Below, piece after piece: positions 12,165 to 21,322 of a stretch of DNA of 38,702 nucleotides. The stretch covers positions 1 through 38,702 of IMG/VR virus record IMGVR_UViG_3300042558_002638; one strand, 5' to 3'. Made by a program: the position numbers and the translations under genes. Within the stretch, counting starts at the first letter, position 1. Every line of letters begins with the position of its first letter. A model generated the notes under the pieces. The model ran no database searches. It was not told the DNA's origin and saw only the letters and a list, made by a program, of their open reading frames with translations. Source of the DNA: a virus.

Positions 12165-14094
12165 TGCGTTCTTCCGGTTGCGTGGTGAATAGCATCCGCG
12201 CGTAATTTGCGGCATTGGTTTCAAGCGCGCTTGCGCCCCCAAGGCGCTGCGCTTGCTGGATGGCGGTTTGCGCGGCAAAATCAGTGCCACCAAAACGCGC
12301 TGCGCGGGCTACCTGCCCAATATCAAAGCCTTCGCTCGGCTCCCTGCCGATGATCCCGGCCATGGTTGGCGCGCGTGGCGGCGCGGCAAGGTCTTCCCGG
12401 CGCGCGGTAAGCGGCATGGTTGGGCTGCCACCTTGCGGGTTCACGGCGCGGTTAGTTTGCGCCATTGAGATTTCCTGATCCATCATGCGGCGAAAGCGGT
12501 CAAAGTCTTGCGGGTCGTCAAAGATTGCCTTTAGGCGTTCGCGCATAAACTCGGTGCCAAACATCTGCCGAAGGCGCGTTGCCTCGGCATTGTCTGCGCT
12601 GGAATTGATGCGGTCCATCAAACCGCGCGCCACCCCAAGCCGGAAAAACTCGCGCTCACTTTCGCCCATGCCGCGCAATTCCTTGGCGGTCATTTCAAAA
12701 TCTTCCGGCCTCATAGCTACCAAACGCCGGCCATCATTGGCGGCAGAAAGCAGCGCCGTGTCGCCCGCATAGGCCGCGCGCGCGGCGGCAAAATCCGGGT
12801 TCAATTCATCAGCACGCGCCAGCAAAGCGCGGCGCAAATTGCCGATTTCACGGCTTTTGCTTGTGGCTTGTCCATTGGCATTGCGGGCGGCCTCTTCCAG
12901 CCGATCAAGCCCACGCTTGGCGGCGTCAATCAATTGCGTCGGGATTGGCCCGTCACCAAGAACGATAGTGCCATCATCCCGCACCGTCATACCATATTGC
13001 GCGGGATTGAATGGGCGTCCTTGCGTTACGGCTTCCCGGCGCAGGCTTTCCATACCCTCAAAAATGCCGCGTTGCACGTCCTTGTCGGTCATGAATTGCG
13101 TTAGGCGCGGATCATCCGGCATTGGGCGCGCATAGGCTTTCGCGTAAAGGTCTTGCGCCGTGTCGCGGCGGTTTTGCACCACGCGGCCAATCGCATCGCC
13201 ATAATCGTCAGCATTTACGATTTCCCGCACTGTAGAACGCAATCGCTCGGCCTGGGCGGGTCCGCCGCGCGCTGCAATCATCTCGGTTGCCATGCGTTGC
13301 CCTTGGCCTGGCATACGCGCCACCGCCGCGCCAGCCTGCCGCACGTTCTCACCGGCAATGTCCACTAAGCCAATCGGCGCTTCGCCAGCCGCGCGGGCAC
13401 GCTGCGCCAATTCGGCGGGGGTCACCACATCGCGCTCTAGGTCACGAAGGAAAAGCCGCTCGGCAGGCGCGGCAGGACTTGCAAGGCCCGTCGCGCGCCC
13501 TGCCATGCCGGCCAAGCGTGATCCCGCCGCAAAGGCAGGCGGAATAGCAGCGCCGATAGCGCCCCCCACTAAAGCGCCTTCTGCCGCGTTCAAGGCGCGC
13601 GGTCCAATGCCGCCTTCACCTTGGCCAAAGCCCGCCGCGCCCCCGTAAGCTGCGCCGGCGCCGGCGCTTCGTAGCGAAGCCGTGCCCAAGGTCCGCCCTG
13701 CCGTAGCAAAGGTGCCCAAAGGCAACGCAACGCCACCCGCAATCTGCCCAGCCATAGACGCAACCGGGCTTTGCTCATCATACGCAACATCGCGGGCGCG
13801 TTCTTCGGCAAGGTTTTGGCCATAGCGTTCGGACCATGTGCCGGGCTGCCCGGTCAGGCTTCCCACTGTCGCACGGCCCGCCGCCGCCAATTCATCGGCA
13901 AGGTTAAAAGTGGCGCCGCGCGCGATTGACCGCACAACCGGATCAGTTAAGCGCAGCGCGGTTTCGCCCATGCCACGCAAGACTGAACCAGTCGTGACCG
14001 GCTCGCGCTGCTGAAATTGCGTCCAGGGGCCAGCCTCTTCCGCTTGCGGCGGTTCGGCGTTTGCAAACAAATCCCAAGGCCCGCTTCCGCTCAT
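12001..14094 (-). CDS. Large internal virion / DNA-ejection protein
   Basis: 697 aa, the largest of three consecutive proteins between the neck and fibre genes. Start 14094 overlaps the upstream stop (ATGA). The N-terminus has PWDLF and PWTQF repeats (near 6 and 24). Residues about 115-215 are rich in Gly and Ala (AGQIAGGVALPLG, GAGAAYGGAAGFGQGEGG, GALVGGAIGAAIPPAFAAGS), suited to membrane insertion. The rest is long, charged and helical. This resembles the P22 gp16 and T7 gp16 class of pilot proteins, which leave the head and cross the host membranes ahead of DNA. I see no lytic transglycosylase motif. Confidence 0.65.
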   Translation of the reverse strand: MSGSGPWDLFANAEPPQAEEAGPWTQFQQREPVTTGSVLRGMGETALRLTDPVVRSIARGATFNLADELAAAGRATVGSLTGQPGTWSERYGQNLAEERARDVAYDEQSPVASMAGQIAGGVALPLGTFATAGRTLGTASLRSAGAGAAYGGAAGFGQGEGGIGPRALNAAEGALVGGAIGAAIPPAFAAGSRLAGMAGRATGLASPAAPAERLFLRDLERDVVTPAELAQRARAAGEAPIGLVDIAGENVRQAGAAVARMPGQGQRMATEMIAARGGPAQAERLRSTVREIVNADDYGDAIGRVVQNRRDTAQDLYAKAYARPMPDDPRLTQFMTDKDVQRGIFEGMESLRREAVTQGRPFNPAQYGMTVRDDGTIVLGDGPIPTQLIDAAKRGLDRLEEAARNANGQATSKSREIGNLRRALLARADELNPDFAAARAAYAGDTALLSAANDGRRLVAMRPEDFEMTAKELRGMGESEREFFRLGVARGLMDRINSSADNAEATRLRQMFGTEFMRERLKAIFDDPQDFDRFRRMMDQEISMAQTNRAVNPQGGSPTMPLTARREDLAAPPRAPTMAGIIGREPSEGFDIGQVARAARFGGTDFAAQTAIQQAQRLGGASALETNAANYARMLFTTQPEERIRMAEALVARELREGAQSRLSASLARALMRAGGVGGGQADILPPMTAQGLSIQR

Positions 14095-15587
14095 TGTGCA
14101 GGCTCCCAATTGTTGCGATCTGCGGGATTACCGCCCCGGAAGCGAAAACCCTGTAAAACCGTGCCCGGCCTAGGTGGCGCAGCCGGCGGCGCTGCGCTAA
14201 ACCCGCCGCGCTGGTTCGTGACGTTGCCGCCCGATTGATCGCCTATCAGAATTGCGTCCTGTTGCAAAAGCTGACGCTCTTCCGTCGAAAAGATTGGACC
14301 AAGCTCGTCAAGCTTTTCCATAATGTCTGATTGCCCGATATTCCGACGCCAAACGCCAGCTTCTTGAATGCGGCGCTCCATCAATCGGCGCCCCATGTCA
14401 ATCAGTTTTAAATTACCCTCTCGGGTATTCCCAAGGCGCGGCGCGGCTTGCAGATAAAGTGCCATATCCCGGTCACTGGTCGAGCCACTGCCAGGAACAC
14501 GCTGCAACGATGCTAATTGGTTCCGCAATGAATTGAGAACTTCGGCCTCAGACGTGCCCTGAATGTCCACCCCAACAGCGCGCGCCGTTTGGCCGATGAT
14601 CGGAAGCAATTGCGCGCCAGTGCCTTCGGGCACTTGCCTAACTGCCTCTTCTGCGCGAATGAACATATTGACCATTTGGCGCGCTTGTTGCGCGGCTTCG
14701 TTGATTTGCTTCAAGGTTTCGGTATCAGCTTTAATCAAAGCGCCTTCCGCCGGGGCAACCGTCACGTTTGTTTGTGGTGCTTGTCCCATGCGCTCCAAAC
14801 GCTTACGCGCCAATTCTTGCGCATCTGGCGACCCAGGCTGAATGCCAGCGGCCCCAAGCAACCTATCAAATTCAGTCGGCGCCGATGGCGCGCGACTGGC
14901 CACGGCAAGCCGCATCCGAAACGCCCGATCTTCCTCACGATCCTGCGCCCGCAAGGCGCGCTCTTCCTGATCCCGCGTTTGCTGGAATAGCATCTGCGCC
15001 GTTGCCCGGACGCGCGGGCTGCTGGAAGACATGCCAGCGATAATTGCCTGCATATTCGCACCACCGCCCGGCTGCGCCATTGCGGGGGCTGCGCTTGGCG
15101 CTGGGCCACCTGCGGGCACGGGCGGGGGCATTGGCATTCCCGGCGCCGCACCGCCTTGCTGGGGCTGCCCAGGCTGTCCAGGCGGGTTCATCAGCGCCTG
15201 CGCCATGGGCGGCGCCTCTGCGCCAAGCGGGATCGGCGGGGGCAATGAACCTAGCGGCGCGGCAAAGGCGCTTTCTGTGGCGGGCGCTTGGCCCCCAGGC
15301 GCAGCGGCTGGCATTCCGCCCCCCATCAGCGCCCGCACCTCTTCTTCCTCTCGGGCGCGCTGCGCGTCGGCAATCGCGCGGATGCGTTCGTCTTCCTTAT
15401 AGCCCATATAACCAGCGATTAGGGCCTGCCCCATTTGCGCCAGTCCGCCCGCGTGGCCCCCGACATTGCGCGGTTTCACGGCTTGCTCAAGCAACCCCTG
15501 GGCAAGCCGCTGGCGCCTGGCAGCGGCTGCCAATTCCGGGTTTTGCAGAAAAAGCGCGCTTTCGCCGCGACCAAAACTTTCGCTCAT
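14091..15587 (-). CDS. Internal virion protein, probably DNA-ejection
   Basis: 498 aa. An N-terminal helical part (1-88) is followed by a Pro/Gly/Ala-rich low-complexity section (about 90-180, with PPPIPLGAEAPPMAQAL and PGQPGQPQQGG) and a long charged helical region. Such low-complexity linkers are frequent in podovirus proteins packed in the head and ejected with DNA. Gene order (neck, three such proteins, fibre) matches P22 gp7, gp20 and gp16. Identification rests on order and composition, not on a motif. Confidence 0.6.
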   Translation of the reverse strand: MSESFGRGESALFLQNPELAAAARRQRLAQGLLEQAVKPRNVGGHAGGLAQMGQALIAGYMGYKEDERIRAIADAQRAREEEEVRALMGGGMPAAAPGGQAPATESAFAAPLGSLPPPIPLGAEAPPMAQALMNPPGQPGQPQQGGAAPGMPMPPPVPAGGPAPSAAPAMAQPGGGANMQAIIAGMSSSSPRVRATAQMLFQQTRDQEERALRAQDREEDRAFRMRLAVASRAPSAPTEFDRLLGAAGIQPGSPDAQELARKRLERMGQAPQTNVTVAPAEGALIKADTETLKQINEAAQQARQMVNMFIRAEEAVRQVPEGTGAQLLPIIGQTARAVGVDIQGTSEAEVLNSLRNQLASLQRVPGSGSTSDRDMALYLQAAPRLGNTREGNLKLIDMGRRLMERRIQEAGVWRRNIGQSDIMEKLDELGPIFSTEERQLLQQDAILIGDQSGGNVTNQRGGFSAAPPAAPPRPGTVLQGFRFRGGNPADRNNWEPAQ

Positions 15588-15590
15588 GGA

Positions 15591-16475
15591 TTAACGTCCC
15601 CCACCGCCGGCTGTCGGCCTTGGTGCCCCGCTACCAAACCCACCGCTTGCCCATCCGCCAAGTGCCGCCGCTCCAAGCCCATACAACCCGCTAAGTTGCG
15701 TTTGATAATTTTGCATTCGCTGGCTGTATTGGTTTTGCAACGCCGCTTGCTGCATCCCAACCGCGCCAAGGTAATCCGTTGGCGCCACGTTTGTCTGCGG
15801 CGTGTTGGTGAATTGCGGCGTCCCGACCATCTGTCCGGTAAGCAACCCGGTAGCCTCATTGATGGGCTGCGACCGCAAGGCAAGTTGTTCCTGCAAGCGT
15901 TGCTGGCGAAGCGCCGCCATGCGGTTTTCTTCCTGGCCAGCCGCGCCAATCACCGCAAGGCGCTGGTCCGCCACTTGCCGCTCGTAATCGCTCATCGCGT
16001 TGCGATACGCCTCAGATCCAAGCATGATGCCCTGATTGGCAAGGCGCGTTTCCATCGCGGCCCGATCTCGCTCAAGTTGCGGCTGCAAGCGTTCCATTAA
16101 GGCCCGCTCAACAGCGTCACGGCCCATCGCCGTGTCACCATAAGCGCCGGGGTCAAACTCAAAAGGCCGCGAAAGCCGATCTTGCACCGCGCCAAGCTGA
16201 TTAACCGCCGCAGTGCCATAAAGCGATTGCGCTTGGTTGCTAAGGTTCAGCGCCTCTTGTTCTGCCGGGGATAGCGTTTGCGTTGCCGTAAAGCGCGGAG
16301 TGCCATCATCCCAAGTGCCTGTTTGGGCATAGGTCAGATTGCCGTATGGCGTTACCTGATTGACCGCGTTTAAGCCAAATTGCGTGATTGCGGTTTCGCG
16401 GTTGGTTTGTGACTGCGCCCGTGAAACGGCGGCAGGATCAGGCGCGGGCGGCGCGCTCGGTGCCCTTTTACCCAT
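15591..16475 (-). CDS. Internal virion protein, probably DNA-ejection
   Basis: 294 aa. The start (MGKRAPSAPPAPDPAAVSRA) and the segment INQ-like VNQVTPYGNLTYAQTG are typical of a phage protein family found just after the neck genes in podoviruses. A Gln/Arg-rich helical centre (about 115-210, ERDRAAMETRLANQGIMLGS) and a Gly-rich tail (AAALGGWASGGFGSG) follow. It is the first of three candidate ejection proteins and is preceded by a gp13-like gene, as in T7-type order. The functional label is inferred. Confidence 0.6.
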   Translation of the reverse strand: MGKRAPSAPPAPDPAAVSRAQSQTNRETAITQFGLNAVNQVTPYGNLTYAQTGTWDDGTPRFTATQTLSPAEQEALNLSNQAQSLYGTAAVNQLGAVQDRLSRPFEFDPGAYGDTAMGRDAVERALMERLQPQLERDRAAMETRLANQGIMLGSEAYRNAMSDYERQVADQRLAVIGAAGQEENRMAALRQQRLQEQLALRSQPINEATGLLTGQMVGTPQFTNTPQTNVAPTDYLGAVGMQQAALQNQYSQRMQNYQTQLSGLYGLGAAALGGWASGGFGSGAPRPTAGGGGR

Positions 16476-16929
16476 GATGAGAAGTCTCCTTATACCAGCG
16501 CGACCGCTGCCATTCGCTTCGCAACATTGCGCAGATTACCGCGTGAATTTTTGGCCCGAAGTGGTGCCGAAGCGTTGCTTCTGGTTTGAGGCCGACGCCC
16601 TTGTTAAAACGCAGCGTCCGCGCCGCATTGTGCGGGCTGGCAGCCCATAGCTTGTTTGCGTTGGCCACCGTGAAGGCATAACCAAAGATGCCTTCCAAAA
16701 CCTCACGCCCAGCCCATTGCGGGCTATCCGCCGCAATGGAAGCCTGCAAAGTGCGGGCCTGATCCTGCCAATCGTGAAACACCACCACCGCCGCAATATG
16801 CCCCTCACGCAACACCGCCGTCGCTTGGCAGGGACCAAAGCCAACATCGCCAACATGCTCAATCCGGCGTCCGCACCATTGCGCCAGCGCGTCATTCTCG
16901 CGCGCATCGCGTGGCCAATATAGCGTCAT
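16468..16929 (-). CDS. GNAT-like protein resembling T7 gp13
   Basis: 153 aa. AVLREGHIAAVVVFHDWQ (about 38-55) looks like the beta-strand pair of a GNAT acyltransferase fold. WAGREVLEGIFGYAFTVANA and LWAASPHNAARTLRFNKGVG (about 72-113) have the helix-strand-helix layout in which the N-x-x-x-x-R-x-x-x-x-x-G segment would stand at the acetyl-CoA site. The T7 gp13 family belongs to this fold and is likewise encoded just before internal virion proteins. It may assist core assembly rather than acetylate. Confidence 0.65.
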   Translation of the reverse strand: MTLYWPRDARENDALAQWCGRRIEHVGDVGFGPCQATAVLREGHIAAVVVFHDWQDQARTLQASIAADSPQWAGREVLEGIFGYAFTVANANKLWAASPHNAARTLRFNKGVGLKPEATLRHHFGPKIHAVICAMLRSEWQRSRWYKETSHHG

Positions 16930-18461
16930 AGCGCGGTCGCCTGGGCTGGCTCCATCAGCACGTCAAAAGCACTGACCGCCATGGTCGCACCGGAACTTGC
17001 CATTTTCATCCGCACTGCCGCGCAACGTCCCAAGGCATGAACGCCAAGCCATTGTTGCGTTACCTGCTCTTGGTTTGCGCCCCAAACATCAATATCCCAA
17101 ACCGCCGAATCCCAAAGCGTCCCGAAGCCCGTAAAGCTGGTTGATCCGGTCGGTTCCTTGTTGCCAAAATCAACATCAAGCGTGATGCGTGGCGATGGCA
17201 AGCCATTGGATAGAAAAACAGGACGCAACTGCAAAAACCGCTTTAAGCCGCCCCGATCCTTGAAATACTGAAACGCAGTTTTCATATCTGACGCAATATC
17301 AGCGCCATTGTCAGAGCCGCCTACATCAGCGCGAAAAACCCGCGTCGAACCGCCGAAATAAATCTCATTCCCTAGCATAGACCATGAAAAAGCATTTTGC
17401 CCGGTAAAGCGGCACCACGCGCCCGTGATGGTGTTCATCACAAGTTGGACGCTTTGCGTTGCCGAAATCGGCACATTAAACAAGCCCCAGTTGCCAGCCG
17501 GATAGCTAATAGCCTGCCATCCAAAATTTGTCCTGTATGCCCGCACGTAAGTCGAAAATAATTCCCGAATGCGGTCAGTAATGGTAGCGGTATTTGCGGC
17601 GGCACGGTCCACATTGATTGCCTGCAAAAGCGAAATCACCCCGTCATCTGTGATCAGCGCAGCATCGCCGCCAACCCTAAGAAAAGCCCGGTCTCCAATC
17701 GGCGCCCCCACCCGAAACACGCCAATCAAAGCCCATTCGGAAGCCGTGCCGGGATCAGTGCCTTGGTAAATCGCCACCTCGCCTTTGTCAGAAACAAAAG
17801 CCAGAAAGTCATCCGGCCCACTGCCGGCATCCTGCGAAAGCGGAATAATTGCCTTCAGCCTGCCGCCCATGCGAAACACCGCGCCAAGCGGAAACGCCGT
17901 CGCATTGCCTGAAATGGCTTTTGTCGAAAGATACCACGCATTTGCGCTGTCTTTCTCAATCATCCAAAGCCGCTCTTTATGCGAAGTCAGGCCGATGATG
18001 CTAGATGACGAAACGCTATTGATTGAAGGCGTTGACCACACGCTGCCATTATAAGATCGCATTGCATCGGCGCCATTGCAGCAAACAAGGAACGTCCCGC
18101 CAGACGTGGTTTTTACCACATGTTGCCAGCGCGCATTGGTCAATCCCGACACCACCGCCGCACCAACCGCGCCAGGCGTAGTCACGTCATAAATGCCGCT
18201 GCCAGAAGCCGCGAAAAGGGTATTCGTGCTTCCGCTGGAATACTGCATCAGCGTCTCGACATTACCAGGCAGGCCCGTCACATGGCTTTGATGCCCGCGC
18301 CGTAGCAGCACGTCATTCCCACGCGGAAACCAGTTATCAAGCGTGATAGCGTCCGCCGCGTCCATAGACGCCAGCGCATCGCGCGCATTCAAGCCTTGCA
18401 CCGGGGGCGGAATAGACACAACCCGCGCCGTGCCTGCCGCCTGTTTGGTCGGACGGATCAC
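16926..18461 (-). CDS. Tail nozzle / packaged-DNA stabilisation protein (P22 gp10-like)
   Basis: 511 aa. I prefer the GTG at 18461, which overlaps the upstream stop (GTGA), over a TTG three codons earlier. The protein begins with a P-x-x-G-[LI]-N-x-x-D motif (PPVQGLNARDALASM), followed by NWFPR and repeated beta-blade stretches such as LMQYSSGSTNTLFAASGSG and FRMGGRLKAIIPLS. That is typical of the beta-propeller proteins that plug podovirus tails (P22 gp10, T7 gp12). It follows the adaptor gene, the conserved order. It would close the tail tube after packaging. Confidence 0.75.
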   Translation of the reverse strand: MIRPTKQAAGTARVVSIPPPVQGLNARDALASMDAADAITLDNWFPRGNDVLLRRGHQSHVTGLPGNVETLMQYSSGSTNTLFAASGSGIYDVTTPGAVGAAVVSGLTNARWQHVVKTTSGGTFLVCCNGADAMRSYNGSVWSTPSINSVSSSSIIGLTSHKERLWMIEKDSANAWYLSTKAISGNATAFPLGAVFRMGGRLKAIIPLSQDAGSGPDDFLAFVSDKGEVAIYQGTDPGTASEWALIGVFRVGAPIGDRAFLRVGGDAALITDDGVISLLQAINVDRAAANTATITDRIRELFSTYVRAYRTNFGWQAISYPAGNWGLFNVPISATQSVQLVMNTITGAWCRFTGQNAFSWSMLGNEIYFGGSTRVFRADVGGSDNGADIASDMKTAFQYFKDRGGLKRFLQLRPVFLSNGLPSPRITLDVDFGNKEPTGSTSFTGFGTLWDSAVWDIDVWGANQEQVTQQWLGVHALGRCAAVRMKMASSGATMAVSAFDVLMEPAQATAL

Positions 18462-19162
18462 AGCGGCCAAGACCCGTCTTGAATGCTCGGCACGCGCGGC
18501 GCCGGGTCATATTCACCACCCATGCTCACCGTGCGCTTGCCACCGTCGCGGCCTATGGTTTGGTTCACTTGCGCTTGATATTCCTGCAATTCGTCAGCAT
18601 AGGGCAAACGGTTGCGCTTCAACCACCGCCAGATGATGCCGAGCGTGATCAATTCTTCATTGAGCAACGCCGTATTGGCATCGTTCGCCCAGGCGTCAGC
18701 TTCGCCTAAGCCGTCGCTATTCGTGTCAACCCAAAACCGCGACACATACTCAAAGCGGATATTCTCGCCCGCTGGCGGGTTTGGAATGATCAGGAAGGCG
18801 TTGCCACGCTGCCTGAAATGCAACCACGGCGGCCCCACAAGCGAAGCCTTCAATTGCTGCCATTGTTGCGGATCAACCGGCCCGATCAGGCTACGGTTTT
18901 GGGTATAATTCCAAGCAGTCTCATTGATGAAGCGATCAAAATCAGCCGGGATTGCGCCCGGCTGCGCCTCTGCGGCGACTGTGGTGAAGCTGCTTTCTTT
19001 GGTCAGGTTTTGCCATGCCACCCGCCGCGCCAATTCGCGCCCTTCTTGCGTCGCCAAGGCGCGCATGACGCGGATGTTGTCATCACCCGATGACATGACC
19101 GCGCTCGGCACTTGAATGCCCAGCCTATCGCAAGCCGCTTGAACCAGCGTGAGTAATGACAT
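18458..19162 (-). CDS. Head-to-tail adaptor (P22 gp4 / T7 gp11-like)
   Basis: 234 aa. It starts MSLLTLVQAACDRLGI and contains TQEGRELARRVAWQNL (about 54-69), PADFDRFINETAWNY, and toward the end EELITLGIIWRWLKRNRLPY then ADELQEYQAQVNQTIGRDGG. These are characteristic of the adaptor or tail-tubular-A family that docks below the portal. Its stop overlaps the nozzle gene start. Confidence comes from the motif order and its place between coat and nozzle genes. Confidence 0.75.
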   Translation of the reverse strand: MSLLTLVQAACDRLGIQVPSAVMSSGDDNIRVMRALATQEGRELARRVAWQNLTKESSFTTVAAEAQPGAIPADFDRFINETAWNYTQNRSLIGPVDPQQWQQLKASLVGPPWLHFRQRGNAFLIIPNPPAGENIRFEYVSRFWVDTNSDGLGEADAWANDANTALLNEELITLGIIWRWLKRNRLPYADELQEYQAQVNQTIGRDGGKRTVSMGGEYDPAPRVPSIQDGSWPL

Positions 19163-19173
19163 TTCCGCACCCC

Positions 19174-19767
19174 TTAACCAAGCGCCGCCGCAACGCCTTC
19201 CGGCTTTCGGGCGCGCTTTTTGTCGGCTTCCTTGGCCATTTCATCGGCCAATTCCAGCGCCTCGTTGCGCTCTTTCTCCAAGGCTTCCACCTTCTGACGC
19301 AGCGCGGCCAATTCTTCCGAGACCGGCGCCAGATTGGCCCGCGCATCAAGCAACGCCTTGGCTTTGGCGCGCATTCCAATAATGCCGGGGATCGGCATCT
19401 TGTTTAGCGCCGCCTCTTCCGCATTGGCCAAATCTTCGACACTGCGGATTTCAACCTGCGCCAAAACGCGGACCATTTCTTTCGTAGCGAATGGCGCAGC
19501 GTCCAAAGGCATTCCGATAACCGGCGCATCTTGGCCTTCCTTCCAGCGTTCGTAATAGGGCTTGATCACCGCCCAAATTTCTTCACCGACAACGCCCTTT
19601 TTCAACCGCGACACCTTTTCGGCAACGGTTGAACGCATGCTATCGCCCTTTTTCACCCACCGCACCCAATCGGCGGCTTTCATGTCGGCGCCTTCGCCGC
19701 TGTATTCAGTCCAGAACTCAATCGGCATTATGGCCACAGGCTCGCGGCTTTGTCCGGTTCCACTCAT
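19174..19767 (-). CDS. Hypothetical structural-region protein
   Basis: 197 aa. Residues 98-140 (VRVLAQVEIRSVEDLANAEE, MPIPGIIGMRAKAKALLDAR) resemble a helix-hairpin-helix or DNA-binding helical pair. The following 45 residues (EELAALRQKVEALEKERNEA) are a coiled coil, and the end is basic. Such proteins are common after the coat gene in podoviruses and have no agreed function. An intrinsic terminator lies just upstream, so its transcription may be lower than that of the coat gene. Confidence 0.65.
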   Translation of the reverse strand: MSGTGQSREPVAIMPIEFWTEYSGEGADMKAADWVRWVKKGDSMRSTVAEKVSRLKKGVVGEEIWAVIKPYYERWKEGQDAPVIGMPLDAAPFATKEMVRVLAQVEIRSVEDLANAEEAALNKMPIPGIIGMRAKAKALLDARANLAPVSEELAALRQKVEALEKERNEALELADEMAKEADKKRARKPEGVAAALG

Positions 19768-19779
19768 AACGTCATCTCC

Positions 19780-19811
19780 AAAAGAAAGGCCGGGGATTGA
19801 TTTCCCCGGCC
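19780..19811 (-). terminator. Intrinsic terminator after the coat/decoration genes
   Basis: Minus-strand GGCCGGGG (19811-19804), an 8-nt loop, and CCCCGGCC (19795-19788) form a perfect 8-bp stem followed by TTTCTTTT (19787-19780). It stands 10 bp after the stop of the 160-aa gene, inside the late operon. Partial termination here would raise coat and decoration mRNA over the downstream neck and tail genes. Confidence 0.85.
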
Positions 19812-19821
19812 CCGTTAATCA

Positions 19822-20304
19822 TCAGATCGTCACGCCCTGAATGGCGTAATTCATAACCGCCGGCGCCGTGCCAGCGCTTGCAGCGCGCGCCGCAGTCAAA
19901 ACAATGCCATCGCAGGCAATGGAACCCGCAGTGCCATCATCATCAAGCTGGCCAGCCGTGGCGGTCGTGTTCAAGCGCACATTCGCCGCGCAGGACGCGG
20001 CCACCTGCACGTTGCACACGCCCTTCACTTGCACCCAGCCGAAGCTACTGGCCGCAATAGTGACGGGCGCAACGCCAAGCAGATCACCACGCGCGTCGTT
20101 CGACGTGCTGACCATGACGGCGGCATAAGCTTCGTCAATGGTGGCAACAAAGTTTGCCGTAATCCCGCCGACACCGGCTTGGACATAGACATACTCATTG
20201 CCAGTCTGGTCAATATGACGGTCGCCAAGGCCAAAGCCCTTACCTTGCGTCAATTCGGAGGCAGTTACGGGGTTAAGAATATCAACCCCAATCAGCGTAG
20301 TCAT
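19822..20304 (-). CDS. Head decoration / capsid-stabilising protein (probable)
   Basis: 160 aa, immediately downstream of the coat gene. The protein is rich in Ala, Thr, Val and Gly and looks all-beta. It begins TTLIGVDILNPVTASELTQG and has LGDRHIDQTGNEYVYVQAG then the strand-rich ANVRLNTTATAGQLDDDG. Small beta proteins after coat genes with this 'polar start, Y-V-x-V-Q-A' pattern usually decorate or stabilise the capsid. A strong terminator follows, consistent with high expression. Confidence 0.65.
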   Translation of the reverse strand: MTTLIGVDILNPVTASELTQGKGFGLGDRHIDQTGNEYVYVQAGVGGITANFVATIDEAYAAVMVSTSNDARGDLLGVAPVTIAASSFGWVQVKGVCNVQVAASCAANVRLNTTATAGQLDDDGTAGSIACDGIVLTAARAASAGTAPAVMNYAIQGVTI

Positions 20305-20322
20305 GTGTCGTTCTCCTTTCGA

Positions 20323-21291
20323 TTACGACGCGTCAATAAGGATGCCTTGCAGGCTCCGGTTGGAGCAAACAAGCTGGCCTTGCCAGAACATCGGGATCAC
20401 AACCGCGTCCTGATTGATGGAGACTTTCTCATCGTCCACCGTCCAGTTTGCGTCGCGATGCGCGATCAATTCCAGGTAGTTGGTATTGAGGAAATACATC
20501 CTCTCTGCCGTTTTCCCGAAATTGGCGTTATCGTCAAAGATCACGTCCGAATCCACGTATTTGAGAGACCGGAAGCCCGCATTGCCTTCATCGGCAGAAG
20601 CATAGCGCTGCAAATCTTGCAGGCTTTCCCAATAGGCCGAGAAGAAATCGTGCGTAGACACGATCAGGTCAGGCTTGTCGCCACCACGGACGCAAGACAG
20701 ATAAAGCGCGTTCATTTCGCCCTTAATCGTGTTTTTCGTCCAACTGTTGCTGCCCGCGATTTCGCGGAATTGGTTGCGCCAGAAGGTGTAGGTCGCGCTA
20801 TCAATCCCGCCTACGGTGCCTTGACCGTTGGTTTGAATGATCAGTGCAAGCCCGCCAAGCTGGTTTGCCAGCGCGCCAGACGAATACAGATCAACCGACA
20901 TGTTATTCGCCGCCGTGCGCTTGGCGTTCTGAATGCGCGCTTCCGCCAGGTCAATCAGCTTGCTGGAACCCGAGTTCATGCGAAGCTCGCGGCCCGAAGC
21001 GGTAATATGCACCGCCGCTTGCACCCAATCGAACTTTGCAGCCGACACAACATCGGAAGCAGAGATGTTCAGCGCGTCATAGCCCGAGTAGCGCTGATAG
21101 GTGCCGTTTTCCTGATAATCCAGGGGGCGCACGATCTCATATCCGCCATCAAGCACGGTGCGCACTCGCCCCCGGCGATTGAGCCGGTTGTAAAGCGCGT
21201 TATTCTTGCTGACGTTATTTGAAATCTCAGTCGGATGGTTTCGAAGGGTCGTTGTGACCATTTCGGTAAATGTAGCGTTCGGGGACGGCAT
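20323..21291 (-). CDS. Major capsid (coat) protein
   Basis: 322 aa. FTEMVTTTLRNHPTEISNNV then SKNNALYNRLNRRGRVRTV and YEIVRPLDYQENGTYQRYSG near the N-terminus are typical of a large group of phage HK97-fold coat proteins. So are KPDLIVSTHDFFSAYWESL (about 206) and the end ERMYFLNTNYLELIAHRD then QDAVVIPMFWQGQLVCSNRS LQG. It follows the scaffold gene and precedes the decoration gene. No N-terminal protease-removed delta domain is apparent, in keeping with a separate scaffold as in P22. Confidence 0.9.
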   Translation of the reverse strand: MPSPNATFTEMVTTTLRNHPTEISNNVSKNNALYNRLNRRGRVRTVLDGGYEIVRPLDYQENGTYQRYSGYDALNISASDVVSAAKFDWVQAAVHITASGRELRMNSGSSKLIDLAEARIQNAKRTAANNMSVDLYSSGALANQLGGLALIIQTNGQGTVGGIDSATYTFWRNQFREIAGSNSWTKNTIKGEMNALYLSCVRGGDKPDLIVSTHDFFSAYWESLQDLQRYASADEGNAGFRSLKYVDSDVIFDDNANFGKTAERMYFLNTNYLELIAHRDANWTVDDEKVSINQDAVVIPMFWQGQLVCSNRSLQGILIDAS

Positions 21292-21322
21292 TGCCGTTCA
21301 CTCCTTTGCTGAAGGTTGCGGA

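Noticed and set aside
20029-21222. 397-aa plus-strand frame opposite the coat gene
   Set aside because: The opposite strand carries clearly recognisable coat and decoration proteins. The long antisense frame follows from the GC-rich codon bias of those genes.
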